IMG/VR virus record: IMGVR_UViG_3300033179_000001
Coordinates: 20,711-84,710 of that record
Source: a virus
Direction: 5' to 3' (one strand)
DNA length: 64,000 nucleotides
The notes under the pieces were generated by a model. That model had not been told where the DNA came from and searched no databases. It saw nothing but the letters and a program-made list of their open reading frames with translations. Position numbers and translations under genes: made by a program. Below are positions 55,625 through 63,277 of this stretch, one piece after another. Each line of letters opens with the position of its first letter. Positions within the stretch are counted from its first letter, which is position 1.

Positions 55625-55831
55625 ATGAAACTCACCGCCAGACAAAGGGAAGTCCTGACGCAAGCCGCCGATCGGCACGGCGTCTACCCTCACACGCGCG
55701 GTGATCGGACGGTGCTCGAACATCTATGGCTGAAAGAGCTCGTGATACCATCGTGCAATGGAACTCAAAAGTGGCATGCAACCGGATTAGGTTGCGGCAT
55801 TATTCAGCAGTTAAAGCAGGAGGTTCGATGA
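55625..55831 (+). CDS. Winged-helix-like small protein
   Basis: The 68-residue protein has 'LTARQREVLTQAADRHGV' and 'LEHLWLKELVIPSC', the helix layout of small HTH proteins. Could regulate transcription. Confidence 0.5.
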   Translation: MKLTARQREVLTQAADRHGVYPHTRGDRTVLEHLWLKELVIPSCNGTQKWHATGLGCGIIQQLKQEVR

Positions 55832-56085
55832 GCAAGCAGATCAACAACGTTCGCGATGGACGAGTTGGAATGATCGGGTCGTGGCTGACGGAACCGCTAG
55901 ATTACGCTGCGCTGCGCGAGGAGGATATTGGTCGCACGGTCATCTATCAGGACCACGGCCGCGCCGAGGCCGGTACGCTCACATCGTGGCGGTCAGGGTT
56001 GGTCTTTGCGCGGTATAGCTGCGGCGATACGTCTGCTGCATCCCATCCGGCCGATCTGCACTTCGCAGTTCAGCAGGTTCTTTAA
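55828..56085 (+). CDS. Small SH3-like protein
   Basis: The 85-residue protein has 'IGRTVIYQDHGRAEAGTLTSW' in part and 'VFARYSCGDTSAAS', typical of phage barrel proteins. Overlaps the upstream stop. Confidence 0.5.
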   Translation: MSKQINNVRDGRVGMIGSWLTEPLDYAALREEDIGRTVIYQDHGRAEAGTLTSWRSGLVFARYSCGDTSAASHPADLHFAVQQVL

Positions 56086-56087
56086 CG

Positions 56088-56258
56088 ATGACCAAAGGAA
56101 AAGAAAACCCGCGCCATTGCCCGAGCTGCAACGGCGTTGATCTCGTAGTCGATCAGGGCGTGATTTCATGCAAGGATTGCGGGAGAATCCTTGAAGCTGA
56201 TCGACATGATGGGACTCCGGTTATTGATCGCGAATGGGCCGCGTCTGCTGAACATTGA
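56088..56258 (+). CDS. Zinc-ribbon protein
   Basis: The 56-residue protein has 'CPSCNGVDLVV' and 'CKDCGRIL', a four-Cys ribbon like transcription-factor zinc ribbons. Confidence 0.55.
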   Translation: MTKGKENPRHCPSCNGVDLVVDQGVISCKDCGRILEADRHDGTPVIDREWAASAEH

Positions 56259-56285
56259 TGCTAACGGTGAGCAAAGGGAAGTGAA

Positions 56286-56519
56286 ATGACCGAAGACGAA
56301 GCCACTAAGATCATGAGCAAATTTGTCGACAAGATGATGGCCGAAGCTATAGGTCTGCCGCAGAAACCAAACAGGTTGACCGCACTCCGATATGTCGGAG
56401 GCCGATTCGAAAGCGTCGAGATCGACGATGACGGCAAGATCATCGAGCCGCCTGCGCGCTGTTGCTACGGCACGGTACTACACGCACCGAACTGCAAATC
56501 TTGGGGAATTGTTTCTTAA
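56286..56519 (+). CDS. Small protein, relative of the gene at 50701
   Basis: The 77-residue protein shares the core 'ALRYVGGRFESVEIDDDGK', 'IIEPPARC' with 50701-50973. AAGGGAAG site. Function unknown. Confidence 0.55.
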   Translation: MTEDEATKIMSKFVDKMMAEAIGLPQKPNRLTALRYVGGRFESVEIDDDGKIIEPPARCCYGTVLHAPNCKSWGIVS

Positions 56520-56535
56520 TAAGCAACTAATACAA

Positions 56536-56784
56536 TTATTTTATGCACCAATGATTCCAAATGTGCCTATCTGACGGACATGTGTCGCCAGAATGAACCA
56601 AGAATGCCGGGTGGGCTTGGCTGTTGTAAAAGAACGTCTGCGGCTTGTCGGCCCCGAAATCGATCAGCCACCAAAGACCACCCAGACCTAAGCCGAAGAT
56701 CACAAATAGAAATATTCGGAATGCCTCGAACCGCGCCGTCAGATAAAGAACGCCTAGAATAATCATTGCGGTTCCGGCAGACAT
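56536..56784 (-). CDS. Small two-helix membrane protein
   Basis: The 82-residue protein has hydrophobic stretches 'AMIILGVLYLTA' and 'IFLFVIFGLGLGGLWWL'. It is on the minus strand inside a plus-strand cluster; no other frame covers it. Confidence 0.45.
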   Translation of the reverse strand: MSAGTAMIILGVLYLTARFEAFRIFLFVIFGLGLGGLWWLIDFGADKPQTFFYNSQAHPAFLVHSGDTCPSDRHIWNHWCIK

Positions 56785-56800
56785 CCAGGATCATCCTCTA

Positions 56801-57025
56801 ATGGACAAACCTCAATCTAAGCTACCGGTGAATCGGCGCAAGCCTATCGGCCGATCATTCAGCGCATCAGATGTCGATAAGTTGGTGAAATCGGCCAGAA
56901 ACCGCGAGAAGGCCGTAGCGAGCCCACCGGTAAGCGACGGACTTGGAGGCACCAAATCCCCATCCCAGCCAAAGAAACGCTCTGGTGACCTTCCGGCCAA
57001 GGCGAAAGCGGCATCTAGCGATTAA
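56801..57025 (+). CDS. Small basic disordered protein
   Basis: The 74-residue protein is Lys/Ser/Pro-rich with no hydrophobic core. The ribosome binding site is weak. It starts 17 bases from the divergent 56784 start. Confidence 0.35.
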   Translation: MDKPQSKLPVNRRKPIGRSFSASDVDKLVKSARNREKAVASPPVSDGLGGTKSPSQPKKRSGDLPAKAKAASSD

Positions 57026-57031
57026 GCGCTC

Positions 57032-57259
57032 TCACGCCACCGGAATGCTGTAGTCGGCCAGTGCGAACGCCCGCTTTGCCGTCATGAACGACAGCCATTC
57101 GCCGAGATTTACCTCGTGCGAGACAATCCGACCGCGCGACGACTGCCGCGAGCCGCACGCCCTCATCGCGGCGTAAACCTGCCGCAGTGCGAGGGACATG
57201 CTGATGCCGCGCTCTCGGCGCTGCTCATGGGCGACGGTGAAAATCTGGGACCGCGTCAT
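57032..57259 (-). CDS. Small basic helical protein
   Basis: The 75-residue protein has 'SMSLALRQVYAAMRACG' and 'HEVNLGEWLSFMTAKRAFAL'. Unassigned. Confidence 0.45.
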   Translation of the reverse strand: MTRSQIFTVAHEQRRERGISMSLALRQVYAAMRACGSRQSSRGRIVSHEVNLGEWLSFMTAKRAFALADYSIPVA

Positions 57260-57262
57260 GGC

Positions 57263-57442
57263 TTAAGCCTCCACGACGCGAGTTGCGGCCTTGCGGACCA
57301 GTTCGGCGCGTTCTCCGGGACGCTTGATGATGTATTCGCCAACCTTGCGGCGCAATTCAAAACCGTACCAGCAATGTGCGAGTTCGGGAATGTTGGTCTC
57401 GGTAACCTGATAGAAACGATTGGCTGAGGTTTCGATGATCAT
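57263..57442 (-). CDS. Small protein with GCAGCAGGAGA leader
   Basis: The 59-residue protein has 'MIIETSANRFYQVTET' and a basic C-terminus. ATG 57442 sits 8 bases after GCAGCAGGAGA. Confidence 0.5.
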   Translation of the reverse strand: MIIETSANRFYQVTETNIPELAHCWYGFELRRKVGEYIIKRPGERAELVRKAATRVVEA

Positions 57443-57467
57443 GGTGGTATCTCCTGCTGCGAAAACG

Positions 57468-57496
57468 ACCCTACATACCGAATCGAACCTCGTCAA
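57468..57496 (-). promoter_or_regulatory. Sigma70-like promoter
   Basis: TTGACG (57491-57496), 17 bases, TAGGGT (57468-57473) on the minus strand, upstream of the 57263-57442 gene. The TAGGGT -10 also occurs in the plus-strand promoter at 52908. Confidence 0.45.
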
Positions 57497-57510
57497 GTGG
57501 AAAAATCCGC

Positions 57511-57546
57511 AGAAACACGAAACCCCAACTTTTTTAGGGTTGGGGC
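57511..57546 (-). terminator. Terminator-like hairpin
   Basis: CCCCAAC/GTTGGGG stem (57523-57545), followed on the minus strand by TTTCGTGTTT. It lies between 57614 and the promoter at 57468. Confidence 0.5.
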
Positions 57547-57613
57547 TCGGATTTGGGGCGACCGGAAATCGAGTTGCAGCAGGACCTCGGCCGCCCCGGG
57601 GCGCGAGCCCACG

Positions 57614-57859
57614 TTACGTCCCGGGAGGACGTACCGTTTTCCAATACGCGATTTCGCCGGGACCTGCAACGGTCGGAACCTGACATGCCCCGCAAAATAA
57701 TTTGTCCGGATTCATACGGCGGAAATTCCGGCAACATTCCTCACACATTGCCATTTCGCCAGTCAGACGCACGATCGTACCGGGGCACTCTTTCTCGCGG
57801 TCGGAAAGCGTTCCGTTGGCCCGGAACAGAATATGGATCAGGCCATCATTCACAATCAA
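57614..57859 (-). CDS. Small zinc-ribbon protein
   Basis: The 81-residue protein has 'MCEECCRNF' and 'LFCGACQVP', a four-Cys site. Overlaps the upstream stop. Confidence 0.5.
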   Translation of the reverse strand: MIVNDGLIHILFRANGTLSDREKECPGTIVRLTGEMAMCEECCRNFRRMNPDKLFCGACQVPTVAGPGEIAYWKTVRPPGT

Positions 57860-58056
57860 TGCCTCCGCGCGTCAACATGGGATTTCAATTGCGCGAAATC
57901 TTCGGGATGCAGGAGAATCACCTTGCCGTCCGCATCCGGTCGAGCCGCATGGTTCAGCGGTCCCGCGTACACGATCGACGAATCATAGATCATGACGCAG
58001 GAACCCTTTGCAATGCCCTTATGCACTGTGGCGTCGAATAGATCGCACATGGTCAT
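57856..58056 (-). CDS. Unknown small protein
   Basis: The 66-residue protein starts in a TAATG overlap with the 58056 gene. It contains 'VILLHPEDFAQLKSHVD'. Unassigned. Confidence 0.45.
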   Translation of the reverse strand: MTMCDLFDATVHKGIAKGSCVMIYDSSIVYAGPLNHAARPDADGKVILLHPEDFAQLKSHVDARRH

Positions 58057-58817
58057 TATCCGGTGGCTTGTTCCGCCTGAGACGCGAAATCCGCATCCGC
58101 TCGCTGCCGCTTTGCTTCCTGAATGATTCGCGCCGACCTGTCACGGGCGGCCTGAGCTTCTTCCCGTATTCTTTTGCGTTCCTCCACATGAATTGCTTCG
58201 GCCTTCATCGCGAGCGAATCAGCTAGCCCGCGCATATGCGCCGCAACCCGCTCGCGTTCGGCCTCAGAGACCTCTGGAGCGTCTAGCATGTGCCGAACGG
58301 CCAGAACCTTCATAACCTTGTGATGCTCACCCTGAACGTCCGCAGCCCGTTTCTTGACCTGATCCAGGAGGCGGTAGGCACTCGGCGCATGGTCGACCGT
58401 GAACGGAATCCGCTCGCCGTCCCTATTCACGTCAAATACCCGCCGGTGCTTGAAATCATCGATCGCGGCCAAAATGGCGAATAGCGGCTGGTCGCCGAGA
58501 TGCGCCACATAGCCGGCCGTGGTCGCGGCTGGATTGTCCAACCGAACATTGAGGTATCCACCGAGGAAGCCGGCAATCGCCTTGCATGCCCGCTCCTGAT
58601 CCGCCGTCGCCATCGAAATCGGCCGCAATCTCGTATGCAGCGTTCGGCGCCGGTCATCCAATGCCTTCCGCATCGCAGTCGTCGGCAGTTTCGGAAGCCG
58701 GTCAACCCCGTACCGATCGCGCTCGATCGACCGATAGAAACCGTCCACGGTATCTTGCAGACGCGCCAACGCCAGCGCATTGCTCGCCGCATCGGTGGTT
58801 ACAAGATCATTCGACAT
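58056..58817 (-). CDS. Replication-region helical protein
   Basis: The 253-residue protein is alpha-rich, with 'KLPTTAMRKALDDRRRTLH', 'FLGGYLNVRLDNPAATT' and a C-terminal coiled coil ('EERKRIREEAQAARDRSARI'). It lies next to a helicase-loader-like gene, so a replication or recombination accessory role is possible. No family is recognised. Confidence 0.5.
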   Translation of the reverse strand: MSNDLVTTDAASNALALARLQDTVDGFYRSIERDRYGVDRLPKLPTTAMRKALDDRRRTLHTRLRPISMATADQERACKAIAGFLGGYLNVRLDNPAATTAGYVAHLGDQPLFAILAAIDDFKHRRVFDVNRDGERIPFTVDHAPSAYRLLDQVKKRAADVQGEHHKVMKVLAVRHMLDAPEVSEAERERVAAHMRGLADSLAMKAEAIHVEERKRIREEAQAARDRSARIIQEAKRQRADADFASQAEQATG

Positions 58818-58820
58818 TTC

Positions 58821-59249
58821 TCACCTTCCCGCCGCAATCTCAAAGAATGACTTCGGCCTATCTTCTGGAACTATGTCCGCTTCCTGGTCTTTCCAACCTT
58901 GATCGTTTAGCCATGTCGCAGGGTGTTTTATAAACCCGCGCCTGACCTCATATGAGCATATATACCGCTCCATTCCATTTATCAAATCTAACCAGCGGGT
59001 TTTTCCCGCAAAGGCGATCTTCTCCAATACTTTCAAAGCCCGTGGCTTGGCCTTTTTATTCGGATATCGTTGCCAAAATATGACTTGATAGTCCGCTGGC
59101 CAATCCGCCGGAATTTGTAACGCTATGGCCGTGGTAGGGTTCCCCGCCGCGCCGTCGATCGCCTCTTGGACGATCTCGCATACGGCTGTTTCGGTGAATG
59201 GGTCCAAGTTTAGGTCATGGATACGATCAAAGATTTGCATTGGCAGCAT
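58821..59249 (-). CDS. Helicase-loader / DnaT-like replication protein
   Basis: The 142-residue protein has 'FWQRYPNKKAKPRALKVLEK', then 'LINGMERYICSY' and 'IKHPATWLNDQGW', the C-terminal pattern of phage replication proteins that load DnaB-type helicase. AGGAGG precedes the ATG. Confidence 0.65.
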   Translation of the reverse strand: MLPMQIFDRIHDLNLDPFTETAVCEIVQEAIDGAAGNPTTAIALQIPADWPADYQVIFWQRYPNKKAKPRALKVLEKIAFAGKTRWLDLINGMERYICSYEVRRGFIKHPATWLNDQGWKDQEADIVPEDRPKSFFEIAAGR

Positions 59250-59412
59250 GTAACCTCCTGAATTTATGACCGCGTTTGGATTGATCCAGACGAATCCATC
59301 GGCTTATGGTTTGATTCGGCCGGTTAACTAGGAATGAAATCTTTTTGAGACCCATTCCCTGCTTGTATAGAGCAATGCAAAATTCCCGCTCGCGTGGTCT
59401 GGAATGGCGCAT
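59227..59412 (-). CDS. Helix-turn-helix DNA-binding protein
   Basis: The ~61-residue protein has 'REREFCIALYKQGMGLKKI' and 'NRPNQTISRWI', a Sigma-70 r4 / HTH-type pattern. The frame overlaps the 3' end of the DpdA-like gene by ~90 bases and could start upstream at 59442. It may be a small regulator. Confidence 0.55.
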   Translation of the reverse strand: MRHSRPREREFCIALYKQGMGLKKISFLVNRPNQTISRWIRLDQSKRGHKFRRLHAANANL

Positions 59413-60019
59413 AGGCGAATAAATCCGGTTGTTTCCTAGCATTATCCAATCTTGGAAGAGTCACGGCAAATCGGCTCACCGACGACCCATCAAAACTATC
59501 GGCATCTGCAGCCGCACAAAGGAAAATGCGGCGTTTGGTGTTAACGCGGCCAACATGACAGATCGCCCCACAGGAATGAGCTACCGCAGTCCACATGGCC
59601 ATAGTTTCTTCTTTAAATTCGGTCGTGCCACCTACAAAAACGCCGCACCTCTTGCCTAACCGGTGCATCACATCGCCCGGTGTCATACCGTCCTGAACAG
59701 CGATAAGTGCAACCATCGTGTGCCGTAAAAGCCATGGAAGCCAAGTGCGGGTCAGTTCAAGACTCGCTTTGCCTCCAGCGACAATATCAGGAGCGACCAC
59801 GAAATCAGCATTGGCACCTATTTTAGCGACTGCATCCCGAAATGGCTGTTCTTTGAATGGCTCACCAGCGATATGAGCACTCCATGCGCCATTGTCCAAA
59901 GCATATGGAATACCGTAGTTTTTCAGTCCTGTGGCTGGTGAAAGTAGCACGCGCCATCCTGCACCTCGCACCGCCGCAAGGCTTCGTCGATTTGTCGTAT
60001 AGGCTGCATATGCGATCAT
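59324..60019 (-). CDS. DpdA-like transglycosylase (7-deazaguanine DNA modification)
   Basis: The 231-residue protein has 'PYALDNGAWSA', 'DFVVAPDIVAGG', 'GVFVGGTTEFK', 'CHVGRVNTKRRI' and 'ADSFDGSSVSRF'. This pattern fits the phage DpdA family, tRNA-guanine transglycosylase relatives that insert 7-deazaguanines into DNA. No queuosine-precursor pathway genes are in the window. The ATG at 60019 (ATGA overlap) was chosen; a longer start is at 60040. The last ~35 residues overlap the HTH frame. Confidence 0.75.
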   Translation of the reverse strand: MIAYAAYTTNRRSLAAVRGAGWRVLLSPATGLKNYGIPYALDNGAWSAHIAGEPFKEQPFRDAVAKIGANADFVVAPDIVAGGKASLELTRTWLPWLLRHTMVALIAVQDGMTPGDVMHRLGKRCGVFVGGTTEFKEETMAMWTAVAHSCGAICHVGRVNTKRRIFLCAAADADSFDGSSVSRFAVTLPRLDNARKQPDLFAYAPFQTTRAGILHCSIQAGNGSQKDFIPS

Positions 60020-60279
60020 GATTTTGCCGTGTTCGCACATGCCTGCGCCAGCATCTCGCGCAACTCTGCCTTGGAAATATTCGCCGGCAACTTCGGCTGC
60101 ATACGCCGCGCCGTGATCTTGTATGCCGGCAAATCGGATTGCTGCAGGACGAACTTCTTGTCCTTCTCCCGCGCAGCCGCCAGTTTGGCTCGCTTGGCCC
60201 TCCCCCTGATCCGGTCGCGCTCCCTGCGGCGCTCAATTACTTCTGGAGACGGAACGTAGGTCTTGCGGATTTTTGGCAT
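60016..60279 (-). CDS. Small basic protein
   Basis: The 87-residue protein is Arg/Lys-rich ('RRRERDRIRGRAKRAKLAAA') with a helical C-terminus ('ISKAELREMLAQA'). Nucleic-acid binding is likely. Confidence 0.5.
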   Translation of the reverse strand: MPKIRKTYVPSPEVIERRRERDRIRGRAKRAKLAAAREKDKKFVLQQSDLPAYKITARRMQPKLPANISKAELREMLAQACANTAKS

Positions 60280-60289
60280 ATCAATTCCT

Positions 60290-60634
60290 TTAAGCAACCA
60301 TTTTTGCGTTTCGATCGCGACGTGCTATTTCGTCTTCCGCGTGTTGCTTGTGAGATTGAGAGACTTCTGAAGCATGGTTCCCTTGAAGATCAACGCGATA
60401 TTTTTTGCATGATAGAGCGTTCAAATATCTGGTTTTCTTAGTATAGTATTCAATGAAGCATCTTACCTCAAACCAAGGCAAATCACGGTTACTGGAAATA
60501 ATATCACCTCTTATTCCGATCTTAAGAGGCTTTGTTTCTTCTGAACCTCTCGGAAAAAACGCCAAAGGATATCGTTGCAATAATATCGCTTCAATCGCCG
60601 CGATTCGATTCCACAAGGTGTCCTTCTTACTCAT
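60290..60634 (-). CDS. ProQ/FinO-domain RNA chaperone
   Basis: The 114-residue protein has 'LQRYPLAFFPRGSEETKPLKI', here as 'YPLAFFPRGS' and 'KPLKIGIRGDI', then 'FIEYYTKKTRYLNALS' and 'KKYRVDLQGNHASEVS'. This is the complete ProQ/FinO fold. Family members bind structured RNAs and steer small-RNA regulation. It may act on phage or host RNAs. Confidence 0.8.
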   Translation of the reverse strand: MSKKDTLWNRIAAIEAILLQRYPLAFFPRGSEETKPLKIGIRGDIISSNRDLPWFEVRCFIEYYTKKTRYLNALSCKKYRVDLQGNHASEVSQSHKQHAEDEIARRDRNAKMVA

Positions 60635-60791
60635 TTCTCTTTTTCCTCTTTCCTTTGCGTTCTTGCGTTAAAATCTTCCGATAAGATTTCCAATCAAATG
60701 TAGGTCTTATTTCTGCCAACGTTGAATCTCTGATCAGATCATATGGCGTTGGCTGATATCGTCTCCATTTTCTTTTTCTCGCATTACCCAT
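60627..60791 (-). CDS. Small very basic protein
   Basis: The 54-residue protein has 'MGNARKRKWRRYQPTPYD' and ends 'KGKRKKRNE'. AGGA precedes the ATG at 60791; an upstream TTG-type start (60833) is possible. It overlaps the ProQ-like start by 8 bases. Confidence 0.5.
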   Translation of the reverse strand: MGNARKRKWRRYQPTPYDLIRDSTLAEIRPTFDWKSYRKILTQERKGKRKKRNE

Positions 60792-61296
60792 CCAGAGTCC
60801 TGTAACTGAGTTCAGATTACGTATCTGTCCCAACTACCCCCAAACCCCCATTGGAACAGAGATGTCCCGCAGGAAGGTCTGAGGGTTAGTTCGGATGCCT
60901 CTGTAACTTGAGACGAGTTACTGTAGAGCCACCCCGGGGGCCTCACGGCTTACCCATCCTGATAGTTTACCTAGCCTCCGACACACCCCAGGAAGGACTA
61001 AACCTCACCCCGCGCCGCCTGCCCTCGCTAGGAAGGCCCCGACGCACGAATGCGCCCCGGCCAAGATGGCAGGAACCCGGTGATCGGTTTGGGGATTGAA
61101 TTGGGCGAGGTTGACGCAAGGCGATATATTGCCTATGTCAATTTGCAGGCCGTTAGGCCCGCCCTCGTCCGATCTCCCGCGAAGAATCATCGGACAGTTT
61201 ACAACGGCCCCGGCTTCAGCCCCCGGGGTCGTTTTCATTTGTGGACCGAATCTCGGCCGCTGTCGAATCCTTTGTCGCTAGTCCCCGCTATCAACA
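60792..61296. promoter_or_regulatory. Large intergenic control region
   Basis: No convincing gene is present. The minus strand has four G-runs at 60834-60872 (GGG, GGGGG, GGGGG, GGG). Inverted repeats of GTAACT/AGTTAC are at ~60900-60926 and at ~60803. A 31-base imperfect palindrome with TTGACG and TTGACA at its ends (two opposed -35-like boxes) is at ~61109-61140. A strong GC hairpin, AACGGCCCCGG/CCGGGGTCGTT, is at ~61202-61236 and probably ends the methyltransferase transcript. Confidence 0.5.
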
Positions 61297-61986
61297 TCAC
61301 AGCATGGATTCCTGTTTCGCTGGCTTTGGTCGTTCGATGAACATGTCAGGCTGTTTCAGTGCCTCAGTGATTCGCCGACATGCGATATCGAAATAACGTT
61401 CCTCAATCTCGATCCCGATAAACTTGCGCCCGAGCTTGACGGCGGCAACGCCTGTGGTGCCGGAGCCCATGAATGGATCTAGAATTGTCCATCTGCGTTC
61501 AGTTTTCTGCAGAAGCTCGATCATAACGGCTACCGGCTTTTCGGTAGGATGGTTTTCGTTAAGGTTGTGATTAAACCCGACTGAGGTATAGAGAACCGAT
61601 CGCGTGCGAGTTCCCGCCCATCCGCTGCCGAGCACATAAATTTCCTCTGTGCTAGGGAACCACGGCATGGATAAATCCCCCATCCCAACTGTCCCTTTAT
61701 CCCAGATCAGAACCATTTTTGTACTGGGAGGCTTGGGAACTTTCCATGATCCGAATATCAATGCACGACCATCCCCTATTCGATCAACGAGCCAGTCCCG
61801 AATAACCGGCGTCGCATCATTGGCGATGGAGATTTTCTTGAATTTGTTGTTCCACCCGCTGCTAAAGGAAACGCCATACGGCGGATCAGTCACCACCGCA
61901 TCGACCTTACCAAGCGTCGGCAAAACTTCGCGACAGTCGGCATTGTAAAGGATGATGCCCTCTGCCAAGTTCTCAATTCGGCTCAT
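61297..61986 (-). CDS. DNA adenine/cytosine-N4 methyltransferase (DPPY type)
   Basis: The 229-residue protein has catalytic 'VVTDPPYGVSF' near residue 33 and SAM motif 'ILDPFMGSGTTG' near 167, the beta-class order. It methylates exocyclic amino groups of DNA bases, probably to block host restriction. Coupled by a 4-base overlap to the next methyltransferase. Confidence 0.85.
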   Translation of the reverse strand: MSRIENLAEGIILYNADCREVLPTLGKVDAVVTDPPYGVSFSSGWNNKFKKISIANDATPVIRDWLVDRIGDGRALIFGSWKVPKPPSTKMVLIWDKGTVGMGDLSMPWFPSTEEIYVLGSGWAGTRTRSVLYTSVGFNHNLNENHPTEKPVAVMIELLQKTERRWTILDPFMGSGTTGVAAVKLGRKFIGIEIEERYFDIACRRITEALKQPDMFIERPKPAKQESML

Positions 61987-62795
61987 TTCAGCGCTCCCGC
62001 GTTCAGTTTCGGTATCCGCATCGGCTTCATTCCGCCACGGAGCCGCGCGAGCAGATCGGCCGCAGACGGCCCGGGCGGGGCTGGCGTGGGCACCGATGCG
62101 GCAATCTCGGCCGAACCATTCATGGTCACGCCTTCAGGCTTAGGCGACAGGTGACGCGCGCTGGCCCGTAGATCGCATCCCAGAAACTTCCGGCCAGTCG
62201 CAACGCAGATGTCAAGCACCCCAAATCCTCCCGCACACGGATCAACCACGATATCACCGACCGATGTCGTCGCCTCGATCAGCCGCGTCATCAGGTTTGA
62301 CGGTTTCGCATGCGGGTGGCCCTCCGGCTTTTTCTCCGTCCATGAATCAGCGATGCTGTGATCGGTCCATACGTCTTTCGCCCGAATCGGCTGTTTCTGC
62401 ACGATCAAAAGATATTCTGTCGTACAGCGTGCCCGCCGGCCCATCCCGATCCGGGCCTTGTTCCACGCGATCAGGTCCACAATCTGGAATGATGACATAA
62501 AATGGAAATATCGCAGATGCCGGCCTGATCCGATCGTGAACTTATCCGTCCAGAACAGCAGGTGTCCCGATGGCCGCAATATCCTTTCTGCCTCATCAAT
62601 AAATCGTGATATCTCTTGATCGGTCATTTGCGGGAGGGCAGATCGTTCCGATTGCCGCTCGCCCTCGTTCCCATATTTCAGCTTATCAAGGATGCCGCGA
62701 TATTGGGGGTCCATGACAACAAGTGCCGCTGATTCGTCATTGATCGAGCGCAACAGATCAAAGCCGTTCATCCTTTGGGCAATATCGTATTTCAT
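61983..62795 (-). CDS. Second DNA methyltransferase (DPQY variant)
   Basis: The 270-residue protein has 'LVVMDPQYRG' (variant catalytic motif) and 'DIVVDPCAGGFGVLD' as SAM site, plus 'HPHAKPSNLMTRLIE'. The C-terminus is Pro/Ala-rich. The Gln in place of Pro is unusual but known in related phage enzymes. Tandem with the previous gene. Confidence 0.8.
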   Translation of the reverse strand: MKYDIAQRMNGFDLLRSINDESAALVVMDPQYRGILDKLKYGNEGERQSERSALPQMTDQEISRFIDEAERILRPSGHLLFWTDKFTIGSGRHLRYFHFMSSFQIVDLIAWNKARIGMGRRARCTTEYLLIVQKQPIRAKDVWTDHSIADSWTEKKPEGHPHAKPSNLMTRLIEATTSVGDIVVDPCAGGFGVLDICVATGRKFLGCDLRASARHLSPKPEGVTMNGSAEIAASVPTPAPPGPSAADLLARLRGGMKPMRIPKLNAGALK

Positions 62796-63277
62796 TTTCT
62801 CGCAAATTCTCCAAAGTACTGACGCGCTGCTGTTTCATATGCAGCACCAGCCCTCTCCTTGGTGTCAAAATATCCAAGATGAATATTCTTTTTTTCGACT
62901 TGAATCTGAGCAGAAAACTTACCAGTCCTGTAAAGTCTAACTCCCTTTATTCCGGTCGAGTTAGTTTTTCCTAAAGTTTTATTAGCGCCATTCTGGGATT
63001 GTGTCGCAAGACGGAGATTCGACCATCTATCGTCATTCCTTGTAAGATTTTCATGATCAACTTGGTGAGGTGGCCATTTCCCAGTCATGTAGAACCACGC
63101 CAAACGTGCTGATGGGTAATTTCTGCCGGCTATCTTAACCATCCAATAGCCATTGAATTTATTCAGATGACCAGCACGATCATTTATCGCCATCTTTCCA
63201 ATCTTAATAATCCAAGTCCATATTCCGGTCGCCGGATCATATTTTAGAGATCGGATCAATTCGTGGTGGGTGATCAT
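62792..63277 (-). CDS. HNH-AP2 homing endonuclease
   Basis: The 161-residue protein has HNH 'QVDHENLTRNDDRWSNLRL' and AP2 domain 'IKGVRLYRTGKFSAQI', 'HLGYFDTKERAGAAYETAA'. Related to the gene at 38633-39172. Free-standing between RuvC-like and methyltransferase genes, overlapping both. Confidence 0.85.
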   Translation of the reverse strand: MITHHELIRSLKYDPATGIWTWIIKIGKMAINDRAGHLNKFNGYWMVKIAGRNYPSARLAWFYMTGKWPPHQVDHENLTRNDDRWSNLRLATQSQNGANKTLGKTNSTGIKGVRLYRTGKFSAQIQVEKKNIHLGYFDTKERAGAAYETAARQYFGEFARK

